The position numbers and the translations under genes are program-made. This document shows positions 1 to 11,053 of a stretch of 64,000 nt of DNA, one piece after another (the first letter of the stretch is position 1; each line of letters opens with the position of its first letter). Source of the stretch: Isoperla grammatica (Eukaryota; Arthropoda; Insecta; Plecoptera; Perlodidae); NCBI GenBank assembly GCA_945910005.1, contig OX246745.1, positions 10,596,436 to 10,660,435 of the forward strand. The letters run 5' to 3'. The notes beneath the pieces were generated by a model. That model saw only the letters and a list, made by a program, of their open reading frames with translations. It did not search any database and was not told the DNA's origin.

Positions 1-45
1 AATCGAACCCAGGTCTCCCACTTGCCGGGTGGGCGCCATGACAAG
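1..45 (-). repeat. tRNA-like SINE head or tRNA relic, cut by the window edge
   Basis: On the minus strand this reads through a stem-like GCCCACCCGGCAAGTGGG segment into GGTTCGATT, which matches a Pol III B box (GGTTCRANNCC). The window ends before the acceptor side, so a true tRNA cannot be told from a tRNA-derived SINE. Several other tRNA-like SINE heads in this window make the SINE reading more likely. Confidence 0.4.
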
Positions 46-552
46 AGTGTTTTTTGAACAAATATTTATATATATAATATGATTATAAGGGTTTTTCTTA
101 ATCCATCGTTCATGGGATGGATAATGTATGGCTGTTTTCAACCGTGTGTATTTGTTCGCTACGAGTGGGAGTAAAAGAAGGGGAACCATTTCTTCTTACT
201 TGGACTACTCTCTACGTGTCCTTCACTGGTTATATTAATAGATAAAAACTTTTTTGTTCAAGAGTCCCGGTGGCGGGAATTGAATTTACAGCCTTCCAAA
301 TGCGCTTACGAGTCTATGAGCGGTGACACAAGCAATCATCCGATTACAATACGTAGGCTCTCGTTGGCACTAACACCGTTATGCATATAAATAAACATCG
401 TTTGCGAATTTAAATGTTAAATTATTTTGCATCATTATTATGACGAATAATTATAATTATGTTACGGCCAACTGTAGTGTTGGTAAACGGGTGAATTGAT
501 GGCGTTATTGTGACATGGTGTCCGCCAACTACGTACAAATGTGCTTTCGCGT
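46..552. other. AT-rich DNA without a recognisable gene
   Basis: No coding signal. Around 264-330 there is a minus-strand patch (rc of CCCGGTGGCGGGAATTGAA) resembling the decayed B-box side of the SINE family seen at 14736, 31811 and 54258, but it is too diverged to call. Open frames covering 422-697 translate the downstream G-tract as proline and are not credible genes. Confidence 0.5.
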
Positions 553-569
553 GGGGGGGGGGGGGGGGG
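553..569 (+). repeat. Poly-G tract (17 G)
   Basis: Uninterrupted G run. It is one of about ten G or C homopolymers of 12-23 nt in this window. Confidence 0.9.
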
Positions 570-780
570 TGGGATGGAGGGTGGTGAACGCTATAAATGA
601 TAAGCGTCGGTTGAGGGTAGGCGCAAAGCAACAAAATGGAGGCTGGCTGGGTGGCTATTTGGGACACATGCCACCGTGAACAACCGGGGCCACTCAAACT
701 TTGCGATTACTATCTAATGAGTTGACAACTCGTGGGGTTTCGCCTTTACTTCACACCATCAATCAGAGGACAGACGCACA

Positions 781-782
<2 letters not shown>

Positions 783-819
<37 letters not shown>
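783..819 (+). repeat. (AC)n microsatellite
   Basis: About 18 perfect AC dinucleotides ending in CGCG. The valine/cysteine-repeat open frame on the opposite strand (746-928) is only the translation of this repeat. Confidence 0.95.
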
Positions 820-821
<2 letters not shown>

Positions 822-1308
822 GTGAGCACACTTAACATGCACATGCTAGCTCGGTGATAGAAACAATTGAGGAGTAGTTCACTAATTATAAGGCATGGAA
901 ATAAATTAATGGAGTTGTGTTGTAACATCAGTTGTAATGTTATAATGTTGCGCTACTTTACAACTTGATTGGATGAGAAAAACATAATTGTGTTTGAGAT
1001 AGTCAAGCAAGGCATTTGCGAAGTCTAATTTACACGTGGGAGTGAGTGAATGAAGTCTTTGCCGGGAGTTGAGAGAAACAGCGCGAGAGAGATTAGTCTG
1101 ACGCCGCTCTTGTTTCGCGGGTCATGCACGGAGGGTAATCGCAACGAAATGCCAAGTCGTAGGCTGGAATGACAAGTAAGCAGCAGATGGCGCATACATT
1201 TGCAAGTTATCCCTCTTTGTGATGGAGCAGAAGTATTAGTCTATATATTTATATAGCATACTTGAGTGAATCTAAATAATGAAGTGGTTAAACCATAAAA
1301 CATCTTAA
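820..1308. other. Anonymous sequence
   Basis: No gene recognised. The part from about 1040 to 1200 is richer in G+C than its surroundings and contains CAGATGGCGC, a motif common in arthropod intergenic DNA. No open frame, TIR or tRNA box was found in it. Confidence 0.4.
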
Positions 1309-1469
1309 GACCTAACCACAATTGTCGGCATCGTGATCGTAATCGTACATTTTCTACGACATTACGACTGTTTTGTGTACAACGCTATACAAACCATGGA
1401 AAGTTAACTTGATGACGATTTCCGGATTGCGATTGCGATCCCGATAGCGATAATTATTGTGTGTAGGCA
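1309..1469 (-). mobile_element. MITE family M1, copy 1 (inverted terminal repeats AACCACAATTGTCGGCATCG)
   Basis: Non-autonomous DNA element of about 160 bp. The left end reads AACCACAATTGTCGGCATCG followed by GTGATCGTAATCG. The right end carries the inverse (ATCCCGATAGCGATAATTATTGTG), so the termini can pair. The interior shares GTTAACTT, ATTTCCGGATTG and CATTACGAC with the other five copies (11830, 15869, 32876, 46157, 51354) and is in reverse orientation relative to most of them. It is flanked by TTAA on the left and TTTAA on the right, suggesting a TTA-type target. The superfamily is not proven; PIF/Harbinger is plausible from the 3-bp target. Confidence 0.75.
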
Positions 1470-3809
1470 TTTAAAGAATTAACCGATGTTTTACATAAGT
1501 AAACAGATGTGATGAAATAAAAATGTTTAAAACGTTCAAAGATATTAACATTTCACATATTAATAATTGACACCTCAAACGGGGCTTTAATTAATTAATT
1601 CATAATAGATTCATCCTAGTATTGTGTTCTAAAACTGTCACTAAAGACTTCTAGAACCCAGAACCTTCAGCTGTAAGGGAATATGTAAGATACAACGAAT
1701 ACAATGCAAATATCAGTTTAATGGATGTTTGCTCCGTAATTGGTCTCGGCACCTGTATTGCCAGGGAAGGATACGGCGGAACGGAGTTGCGTTGCATGCT
1801 GGGAGTTCTGTGTATTATGTAACGCACACACAGCAATGGAAATACATCTAACTCGCGTCCCGTCTACGGGATGACTATTTCCTACGATTTTTTGAGGCGT
1901 TGTTGACAAATGTGTTGAGTGTATCGGGCAAGTGCATGCACTACTTATTTTTCTCTATTTGCCTTGGCCGGGACTAAAAACAGCGGAGTTTTTATGGTTT
2001 ATGTGGTAGTTAGTAACACAGGAACTATTTTCATATCTAACACTTTTGTTATTTTCTATGTAAACTCACATAGCAATTACGAAAATTATGTTCATGTAAT
2101 GCTCTAGATCAATCCCGAGTACTAGATTGTGTGTCATTTTCAAGGACCTAACTTAAAAATTAGGACAACAAAACTTCTGATGACTAAGTTCCTGCACACG
2201 GTGTGGAAATGGCTATCTGGTAAGATCCTGAATAAGCGCTTTAGAAATTGACGAAATCGCTGCATTGCGATCAGATACGAGTGTTGATAAGGTATTTGAG
2301 ATATTCTTTAGTTAAATGGTCTGATTTAGTCCAAATATTAGAAAATGTAGCGTTGTGTAGGTTCTGATAACAGAGTCTAATCGACGACCCCGTTTCAATG
2401 AGTTTTACAGATTCATTCACATACATTCAAAATCCATACTCAAAATGTAATCCTCCACATGGGAAGGGTTGAGACCCTCCTGGTACCGCACTTCGTATGC
2501 TACCTTAAAAAACGAAACATAAAACTGGGGCGTAAATTTAAATTAAACAATTTCAAGTTCTTCAATTAAAATTGTTATTTTATTTAGTTAATTACAACTT
2601 CGATGCAAATTTTAATCAAAGTATGGTTGTTTCGTATTATTCAAAAATGTTTTTTAAATTTAAAATTTTTTAGTTTGAAGTCGCCTCGCTTTTGTTTTAG
2701 GCCTGCAAAGACTCACCTGAGAGATAGTTTTCATTTTATTTATCACTTATTATCAGTTGTAGTCAAGAACATTTCAAAGTGACTTTTGATGTGGTTAATG
2801 ATACAGTCAGTGGCAACAGAAAGTGAACCACCGTGTTCCTTATATATACTCTCAGCTTAGGGGAATCCGTTCTTACTAAGCATTGATTCATTAGCTAGTG
2901 AATGTAGACTCTGTTACATCACGGTTATAAGGTCTCTTAGTCTTAAAATCTATGAACAGTTTCCTGTAAATTAGTTTTATAACTAACTAACTTCGACGTT
3001 GAATTAATAAATAATATACTAGATAGAAACACGCTTAACGACTATATAATACGCTATGTGCAAATTGATACAAAGTTACCCCCCTTAAAAAAAAATGTAG
3101 AGCGGTTAAACTAGGTTGTGGGTGGGAAATAGAATAGTTCCAATTAATTTTAACAGAGGATATTAGGTTGAGGTTTGGCTTGAATGGTTCATTTTCTATT
3201 AACTTGTCATCCATATGGTTACAACGTTTCAATATACTTTCATCTTTCAAGCAATACATTCGTATCTCGTTAACTCTGTAGTAACTCATGGCAGCAAAGT
3301 GGATGTGCACCCTTCACTTCTGTAGGCCTACTCACAATTATTCCAGTTTCATATAGTTCTTTATAATACAAGCCATCTACTCTTGAAGGCTGGTACGCTG
3401 GCCAATTGTATCTGGTAACGACAACATTGGTATAACTCTTGAAATATTATGTAGTGTTATTCTTGCTTAGTTCTAGCTCAATGGTGTTTTGTTACGACGA
3501 ATATCTTACCAGGAAAACCCATTACAATGGGATAAAATGCAGATTATGCGCTTACTAAACAGTTGGGAAAATAAAAGAATCCCCTCTAGCCAAATACGGT
3601 TTAACTGTCAAGTGGTTTCATCCACTTTTGTAAGTCGTTGAAGTTCTGATAAGAGTCCGGAAACATTGACGCGTTAACTAACGAACGACTCATGAAAGAT
3701 TCATCGTTTCCTCTAACGGCTTCACAGGTGTTTAGTGGACAATTGACCAGTCGGGTCGGTCCTCTGTCAGCAACATCACTCAGCAACAAACAGCTATTAG
3801 GGGCGTAAC
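1470..3809. other. Long AT-rich stretch with no gene or repeat recognised
   Basis: Both strands have frequent stops. The open frames of 61-92 codons here show no domain or start context. 3601-3879 minus derives its proline run from the G-tract at 3810. A short GGGGCGTAAC at 3800-3809 directly before that tract resembles a hAT-type terminus. Confidence 0.5.
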
Positions 3810-3829
3810 GGGGGGGGGGGGGGGGGGGG
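3810..3829 (+). repeat. Poly-G tract (20 G) next to a hAT-like GGGGCGTAAC end
   Basis: Twenty G directly follow AGGGGCGTAAC, a sequence like the CAGGGGCGTAGC ends of many animal hAT-derived elements. A C/T-rich tract follows at 3845-3857. The opposite element end was not found. Confidence 0.55.
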
Positions 3830-4359
3830 TAGGGTATTCGATCCTCTCCCCCCCCCTCTAAATTGAAAAAAGGACACACGTGTTCAATTTAATGTATTCA
3901 TAACATTAATAATTGTAGGTTACTGTTATTATGAACCTTTCTAAACTTGCAGCTAATAACTCTAAATTAAACATGTAATTGGGGTTTTTGTCCCGTTTTT
4001 TAGTGACCTGTCCCGGTGTTTCTACAACTGTTCACGGGGACACTGGTATGTCACGTTTTTGTACATCGATTTCACGCTGGTTCATAGACTAAGTGTAAAA
4101 CACTAAACGAACGTATAATAATATTTTAATTTGATCATACAACCAAAATAAATCTTCCTTTGCTTGCTCAGATCGTTATAAATGCTGTCTTGGGGATAAA
4201 AATAGCCACGCAAAAATTAACCCCCGGCGGCTGGGGCTCTGCCCTACAACCCTTACTGTCTGCGCAACTATAAGGCACATACTACTAACCGGTCCAGGCT
4301 TTTTCACTTTTAAAATATGGACACCTTATAGTGGCCATGCAAAATTCCTGTTATTATTC

Positions 4360-4456
4360 AGGAGCAAGACGCCTGCCTGCCCCCCCCCCCCTGCTAAAGG
4401 TAGAATTGACTAATCCACCCCCCCCCCCCCGAACTAAAATCCTTGCTACGCCCCTG
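4360..4456 (-). mobile_element. hAT-like terminal fragment with two poly-C tracts
   Basis: On the minus strand the fragment begins CAGGGGCGTAGCAAGG, a classic terminus of animal hAT/ZMYM-type non-autonomous elements. It then runs through G tracts at 4418-4430 (13) and 4380-4391 (12). The far boundary near CAGGAGCAAGACGCC (4360) is a guess; no 8-bp target duplication was found. It is probably a solo end or strongly deleted copy. Open frames on both strands here (4331-4561, 4354-4575) are translations of the homopolymers. Confidence 0.55.
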
Positions 4457-5417
4457 GCGACGGTAATATCGCCACATACGTATTTACTTGTTTGCGTATT
4501 TGCTTTGGTAAGGTATCGAAAACTCGAGTGGCTTTTTAAAATTAAAGTTAGTTCGCTCTGAAAGTTACCATACAAATTAACTTGTAAATGTTGGGTTTAC
4601 GTCGGTTACGGAATGAAAGCCGATAAATAACGAAAAGCAACTATAACATGTATTTAGAAATTACAAATTACTATTCACAATATTATAAACATTTCAATAC
4701 TCTAGCTAAAATGTACAGGGAAAAATGAACTTTTAAAATTCTCGTGTCTATTTCTTATAACAATTAGATTTGATCACGAAAATTCTTACGCTGATATAAT
4801 CTTTGTTGAAGGGATGCACAAAACGGACACTTTCTGCGTGAAGTTGAGTTCTTTAATATGTGTTTCTCTAATGAAAGAAACGGTGGCTTAAAGTTGGTTC
4901 ACGGTAAAATGTTTTCACCAACGTACGTTACACGAAATTACGATATGTGTAACAATGATGTAATGTTTATATTAAAATGATGTAAAAAAAATAAACAAGA
5001 AAAACACTAAAAGTAAAAAAACAGTTCTTAAAGTAACAGGGCCGTGCGCACAACGATTCTACATAAAGATGTCAGATATCGCGAAGTGCTACTGCAAAAT
5101 GCGTATAAGATATTCATGGGAGTGCGATTGAAACATGTCCACTATCTCGACGCGCTACGCAAGGTAAGGAGTAGAATTGCAGCAATGCCAGTGACCAGTT
5201 GAGACGGAAAACCAAGACGACGGCTATTTGTCTTCGAGCACCTTCACGCTCAATAGCTACCCGGTCATTGGTGTCTATGGTGGGGTCGAGGCATCGGACA
5301 AGAACATAGCTTACATATTCACTTGATGACGTGTCGCAAGAGCATAATCTAGATTTTGATAAGTACAGGCTGATCAGAAAAGTAACTGATAACTCGATCT
5401 TAAAAGAGGAAAAATAT
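4457..5417. other. AT-rich sequence without recognised features
   Basis: No open frame above 60 codons starts here and no repeat partner was found elsewhere in the window. Region 5040-5340 is more GC-balanced but has no tRNA boxes or long frame. Confidence 0.4.
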
Positions 5418-5474
5418 CTATGATATACTTTATTATTAATTATTAATCATTTCCATTTACTACAAAATAGAATG

Positions 5475-5526
5475 GGGGTTGGCAGAAAAGAGCACAGCTC
5501 CAAACACCAGAGTGACTGCCAACCCA
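5475..5526 (-). other. 3' UTR stem-loop of the LINE
   Basis: Inverted 10-mers GGGTTGGCAG and CTGCCAACCC are separated by 30 nt, lying about 150 nt downstream of the reverse transcriptase stop codon. In several LINE clades a conserved 3' stem-loop is the template feature bound by the element's own reverse transcriptase; that role here is inferred. Confidence 0.65.
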
Positions 5527-5685
5527 TACTAAAATTAAAATATAATAATGAACATATTACAAATTACAAAATATAAAATACAAAACAAAAAACATGAAAA
5601 CATAATATGAATGAAAATATAATTATAAGATACAACTGTTAAATATGAAGTAAAAAAGAATAAAAAAGAATAAAAAAATGAAAAT

Positions 5686-6630
5686 TTACAAAACAATGTT
5701 TAAAAAATGCTCCGTTAAAGAGGCTTTGAAGACATCTAATGAGCGTGCCATCCTGATCTTGAGTGGTAGGGAATTCCACGATTGACAAGCCCTATAATAG
5801 AACCCTTTCTGGTAGGCTGCTGTTCTGGCAAAAGGTGGCCTGAACAATAGACCCCTACCAAATTGGGCACTACGATTACAGGCTTGTAGTCTTACATATG
5901 GATCCAGGTTTGTCCTACCATTTAACATGCCCCACAAAAATTGCAGCTCTACTTTTTTCCGGAATGTTTCTAGAGATGGAATCTTCAATGATGCACGTCT
6001 TGCCGTAGCACTATGAGTGGTAAATTGCGACCTAGCAGCAATAAAGCGTGTAGCTCTACTTTGGACACGCTCCAACTTCATCTTGTTGCTTATAGATGTT
6101 GGGTCCCACGCTGGGCAGCCGTAGACGAGATGAGGTCTAACGAGCGCTAGGTAAACAGCCCTTTTGGTGCTAGGCTGAGCATGATGCAGATGTCTAGCAA
6201 TGAAATATAAATGCCTGGTGGCTTTGGCTCGTACTACTTCACAATGAGTGTTCCATTTTAGATCACTTGTAACAATTACACCTAGTAGTCTGACACGTTT
6301 TTTCTCTGGAATAGGCAAGTTATTGATCAAATAACAACAAGGGAATGGATTCTTGGATCTTGCAAATCGGATAGACATACTCTTTTGGGGGTTAATCTTC
6401 ATGCCATTAACTGTACACCAATTGTCAATATTTTTTAAATCAGATTGTAGAGTTTCTGAATCCTCCTTCGTCATAATCTTTCTGTAAATCGTGCAGTCAT
6501 CAGCAAATTGGCTCATATCCGAAGAAACACACTGAGGCAAATCCATCATAAATATATTAAACAATAACGGACCAAGAACTGACCCTTGAGAAAGTTGACG
6601 ATTTTTTAAGAGCAGTGATGCGTATCCCAT
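5686..6630 (-). CDS. Reverse transcriptase C-terminal part of a non-LTR retrotransposon (partial)
   Basis: 314 codons without a stop. It would copy element RNA into DNA at a nicked target. Visible landmarks: SQGSVLGPLLF (about residues 14-24), the usual (P)QGSVLGPLLF block; FADD (42-45), the catalytic two-aspartate motif; GMKINPQKS (77-84), the thumb-side N-P-x-K-S block; LLGV with DLKWNTH (115-129); and PHLVYGCPAWDP (166-177), the P-x-L-x-Y-x-x-x-x-W-x-P signature of the region after the polymerase. The endonuclease and N-terminal reverse transcriptase parts are missing, and the methionine at 6630 is only the first codon of the surviving frame. P of PQGS is replaced by S. The absence of stops over 314 codons suggests a fairly young insertion. 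Whether it is transcribed is unknown. Confidence 0.9.
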   Translation of the reverse strand: MGYASLLLKNRQLSQGSVLGPLLFNIFMMDLPQCVSSDMSQFADDCTIYRKIMTKEDSETLQSDLKNIDNWCTVNGMKINPQKSMSIRFARSKNPFPCCYLINNLPIPEKKRVRLLGVIVTSDLKWNTHCEVVRAKATRHLYFIARHLHHAQPSTKRAVYLALVRPHLVYGCPAWDPTSISNKMKLERVQSRATRFIAARSQFTTHSATARRASLKIPSLETFRKKVELQFLWGMLNGRTNLDPYVRLQACNRSAQFGRGLLFRPPFARTAAYQKGFYYRACQSWNSLPLKIRMARSLDVFKASLTEHFLNIVL

Positions 6631-8439
6631 GAAGGTTACTTTCGTTTATACTCAACTGTGTAAATTTCTTGTTAATGTAAAGCGTATTTTTTGTGAGTCA
6701 CTTCTACACTCTTAATTAAACTGCACTGGAATATTAATATTATTGACAAAGGTTCCGACGTTGAAAGTTCCCTACACGGTAAACATTGTTTCTATTGTTA
6801 TGGCATGTCAAAGCAATTCATTATGAACAGGATATCGGAAAATTTGACCCCGGAAATCCATATCAGGCTATTATAATCAGATCTGGTTCGGTTCAATAAT
6901 GAATTAGGGGTGATATTTTTCATGCTCTTGCTCTGGCAGTGTCCCCCACACTCGGATTAGCAGGATAATGCGTCGAAAAGGCTGACAACTAAACTCAAGC
7001 CCGATCGACTGATGAGTGCAGTGCAATGATATAACCGCATTACTCTACTTAGCAAGCAAAACAAAGGTAATACAATAAACCTAGGCCTAGGCCTAGCGGC
7101 ATTAGTGGTGATACGTACGCCTGGCTTTCAGTATGTCACCACCATACAAGACTAGCCATGTTTACGAACATAAACTATACTAGAATAGCGAAATACTTAC
7201 GAAATACAAATGCAGATAACCTTACGGATGCTTTCGTCATAAACGCTAGTGGTGTGTGTGGCCAACCAGCGAGTCCCAATTTGAAAATACCGATCGCTGA
7301 TTGGCCGCAAGTATCTCGTCTATAACGAAAGCATCGGGACGCGTATATCGCTTCAACCAATCACAGCATCAGACAAACTGTACGCAGATAGGTCACCACT
7401 CCATAACGCTCTATTCTCTATTGAGAGAATAAAGAACCTCAACCCATGTTAATCAACTGTATACTAGAGTAGAAAAAGTAAAGCTTTTAATAAAAGTGTT
7501 CAAGATTTATTTCTTCATTTGTTTTTGAAAATTGTACATAAAAAAAGTACTACACACGTTTTTTCTTTACGGTTATGAATACCACTGCTACGAAACCTGC
7601 TCAAATGTCGATTCCAATACACCGAAGAGTGTCATACTCGCTCGGACTGCATTGTACAGGTTTCGTGTGGTTTCAGGAGATGAGGGAAGAACTCGGGAGA
7701 TCTTTGGTTCGATTCCGTCCACTATACTCCATCATATTATGTTCTACAAACAGCAGTTCGATTTTTTTTTTTTAAATATCCAATACCCTTATATACTTAG
7801 TTACGCGAAGAAGGGCACGCCAGATTACGAACAAAGTTGTGTGACTAGTGCAAAATAGTTCGCTAAGGAAAGTTCTAACCGTTTTCTGCAATCCACAAAG
7901 CAGCTTCACACTCTTTATATTATTTTCTTGTTGTTAACGGCAAAAGGTAGTCACAAAATTAAAGCACGTGAATTTAACGGTATTTAAAAAAAGAGAAATT
8001 TATCAGTAGCATTATATGTAGATTATATAAAAGCATTTTTTCTGTGTCCCTCATGATTGGTTAATCAAAGTATTTCAAACATATAGGGGAAATCAACAAT
8101 TAATAACAGTATTGCACATTTTATGGGTACGTGAAATGTTAAAAAATAACAAGGTTACCTCTGCATTAGTATTACTTAATCAAATCTTGTAGCAGGTTTT
8201 CACAAATGCATGTACAGGGTTTTTGAGAAAATGATGTTACGCACTACTGTGCACAGTGAAACGAAATTGTACTGTATTCACGGTTCTCAAAGTAATAGAC
8301 ATGTTTAATATATTATGTACTTAAGTATGTAAATTAATATATGCATGTACTTATATTAAAGTGCACAAGTACGGAGTACCTTTTAAACAAAGTACGTTCA
8401 AAGTGAAACTTTCATAATTCAATATTTTCTATCATTTCA
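6631..8439. other. Gene-free stretch with CCAAT-rich patch
   Basis: Mostly anonymous AT-rich DNA. 7079-7096 is a short tandem palindrome (CCTAGG/AGGCCTAGG repeats). 7230-7400 is GC-richer and has ATTGGCCG and AACCAATCA, which are CCAAT-box-like, but no TATA or downstream coding frame supports a promoter call. At 7700-7720 GGTTCGATTCCG resembles an isolated B box. Confidence 0.35.
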
Positions 8440-8505
8440 TTGGTAGCTAATGCGTCTGTCTAGCAGACATGCAAATTGTTGCAGTCTAGGCTGAATCTTA
8501 CTCTC
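8440..8505 (+). repeat. Decayed tRNA-like SINE head
   Basis: TTGGTAGCTAATGCG resembles an A box, followed by an anticodon-stem-like CTGTCTAGCAGACATG. The expected B box further on (TTGCAGTCTAGGCTG) is degenerate. It is too eroded to be a functional tRNA. Confidence 0.35.
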
Positions 8506-9951
8506 GCCCATGGGTAATCTCATTAGATGATTAGTAGACACATTTTGCTATGAAAAAAGCCACTTAGAAACAAATATACCTTTTGTAGTTGTCTACGAAA
8601 TCAGCTACTGGGCCGACAAAAGCAAAGGATGTTAAACAATGCACATGCTACTATTAACATATTTCGGTTAAGTCTATCATGTTTATAATAATTTTGGTTT
8701 CATGATTTCAATCAAGTATGTACGCAAATTATAATTGGGGTTCAATAATATTCCAAATATACAAATACACGTGTTATTCAGCTTACACCCACCACAAGCC
8801 ACAAGAATTCCGTATTCAATATTTTCAGTGTCGTCATGATGGTAACTAATTTACCGATGGTATAAAATCTACATCATATCAAAATAATGCTATGTAGTTT
8901 GCATTTTAAGCAGATTTAAACAGCTAAATGTTACCAAACTGTTACAACGCGAACTTGCTGCAATGTGACATGAACGGAAATTTAGTTTCATTCCTAAACA
9001 CTGAACAGTATTATTTGTAAAAGTTTTAGGAACATTTCTGCTTGTTACGTTTGTAAAAGCAAAGAAAATACACTTCTATAATGGAAAAAAAGTTAAATAT
9101 TGTGACAATTAAGTTGAAAGCATAAAAAAAGTAACATAGTGAGACTGAAAACACAGTCAAATATCATTAGACCACTAGTTACCACCTTTTATCGCCCCCA
9201 AAAAATTAGATCGCACTCGATTTTACCGAGTTGTGTTTCTTAATTAAACTCACGAATATAATAATTGACACGTTTACAAAATTCGTTGACTAATCGACAT
9301 GTTTGTTAGGGTCTCAAATGGCTGCGAGAAAAATACATGAATTAATTAACACAAATTTGTTATTCATATCAATAGTAGCAATAGTAGCAAGAGTAGTCGA
9401 GTAAATACTTCGATTTTGACTCGTTTATCTGCTGCGCTGTCCGATAGTCAAGGACAGTTATACCGCCGGTGACTTCAGAACCGTCATAGCAACGAAGCAC
9501 ATACTAAATGATATAAATGTCCCCCAAAAAACATCACTTCTTGTAAGTGAGTGAGTAGACTAAATAAATAGATTTTTTTTATTCATATCCCATTCAATGT
9601 TTTCCACAGCACTAAAAATAACAAAGAAACTAGTGAACATTTAAAGAAATCCTTTAAGTTACCTATTTGAAATCAATACATCCGATATGGGAACAATGCA
9701 GTATAAACCGCAGTTATCAGTGCGTAAACCACAGCGCATGTTATGAAAAGTGTTAACTATTCACCGTTTAGTCCAGAAGTGCGGGTGAGCTCCAACCTTT
9801 GAGAATCAGAACAACGCATTCTATCGGCAGTTGTTGACAATAATAATAAAATGCGAGGCAGATTATTCTTCTGTTTACATGAAAGCTAGATACCTATCAA
9901 TCTACATGAAAGTGCATTGCATTATTCGAGCTTACTGTTTACGTAAGCAAC
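8506..9951. other. AT-rich anonymous DNA
   Basis: No long frame, no inverted repeat above about 12 bp and no match to the other repeat families of the window was noticed. Confidence 0.4.
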
Positions 9952-10260
9952 CTCGGGCTAGGTCAAGGGGTGGATGGGTGACCACTCGCCTCTGAAACAC
10001 TAGTTACCGTTGGTTAGAGCAGATTGGAGGGTTCGAAAGCTTGTGTAACAGCTTCGTTCTTCTCGTCAACTGCTCGGCAGTCCAGGTTAGTGGAGGAACC
10101 TATATGACTGGTCAAAGTTACACCGTCCTTTCGGATGGGACGTAAAGACGATGGTCCCCTTGGTACATTTCGACAGGAGTAGGCTACATGCCGGTACTAG
10201 GCTTTCCCTCCTCCCATCCTCATTATCATTCATCAATCATCACTCATCAGGCTAAAGAGG
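9952..10260 (+). repeat. Interspersed repeat S2, copy 1 (SINE-like)
   Basis: About 300 bp with a clear second copy in reverse orientation at 44678-44956. Shared blocks: CTAGGTCA, AGATTGGAGGGTTCGAAAGC, CTGTTACACAAGCTT (or its equivalent), CTGCTCGGCAGTCCA, ACCGTCCTTTCGGATGGGAC followed by GTAAAGACGATGGTCCCCTTGGTAC. The tail reads TCATTATCATTCATCAATCAT. TTGGTTAGAGCAG and GGTTCGAAAGC resemble A and B boxes, but their spacing is short. The GGATGGGACGTAAAG block looks like the conserved central domain shared by several invertebrate SINE families; that is from memory, not tested. Confidence 0.7.
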
Positions 10261-11036
10261 GCATTGTGCCCTACACTGGCCTTAATTACAATAAAATAAA
10301 AAATAAATACTGTTTACGTTACAGGCAGCACCTTATAAATAGTACACCCATTTCAGGGTTGGCTGACTGACCAAAATGTGTCTACTCGTTATGTTTATTT
10401 ACATTCATGAAACTGTTTGGGGGTTTGCGATCAATTAGACCGAAAATCCCAAAGTACAGCGCTGTTTTATGTCTTAGTTTATTTGCAACATCGTGCTCAC
10501 GTTACAAGCATTGTTTTATCCCTGTATGTGGAATAATGCATTGAAGTTCATAGGGATTTCCATGCACAGGATTTACATCTCTCACGCCATTGAAATATCG
10601 ATGTTGGGGACGAGGTTTAGTTTATTGTACGACGGATACATTCCCTCATGTATGGTGTTCGTTCAGTAGAGATTACTCATTACTACAAGCGTATTAATTA
10701 AAACTTTACTGCATAATTCGTAAACCTGTAGAAATGGGGCAATTAATAGTTGATTTGATGTAATATTGTTTTATTTACAAATTTATGTGAATTTCTCACA
10801 CAATAATTGGATATCCGGCTAAGTTACAAGTGCAGACCATTGAAAGGTGCCTCTCATGTGTGCAAGAATATGATATTGACAAGGGGGTATTGCAGAAAAG
10901 CAATCAGTTGATGGAATATCCGTGAAACATGTTGGATGTAAAGTGTGAAATTCAAGCCGATCCGATATTCGTAGCAAGAGAGTTCTATATCGCTCACCAT
11001 GATAACAAGATAACGCGGAGATTAGGGCGTCTCCCT
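10261..11036. other. Anonymous sequence before a poly-C tract
   Basis: No gene. The frames 10819-11055 minus and 10929-11111 plus run into the C-tract at 11037 and are not credible. Confidence 0.4.
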
Positions 11037-11053
11037 CCCCCCCCCCCCCCCCC
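11037..11053 (+). repeat. Poly-C tract (17 C) followed by A9
   Basis: Pure C run preceded by GGGCGTCTCCCT and followed directly by an A run; possibly the worn end of a hAT-like element, but no partner end was found. Confidence 0.85.

Larger units (their letters stand above)
5418..6630 (-). mobile_element. 5'-truncated non-LTR (LINE) retrotransposon copy
   Basis: Minus-strand LINE copy made of an open reverse transcriptase C-terminal half (5686-6630) and about 260 bp of 3' UTR. The 3' UTR has a 10-bp perfect stem (GGGTTGGCAG pairs with CTGCCAACCC at 5476-5485 and 5516-5525) enclosing a 30-nt loop, then an A/T-rich TAATAATTAATAA-type tail near 5430. The 5' end is lost at about 6630, as is usual after incomplete target-primed reverse transcription. 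The protein style and 3' stem-loop suggest a CR1/L2/Jockey-like lineage; the clade is not resolved. No target duplication was identified. Confidence 0.85.

Noticed and set aside
7230..7400. Host gene promoter with CCAAT boxes
   Set aside because: No downstream coding frame, TATA or initiator; CCAAT-like words are also common in transposon arms (for example 21530).
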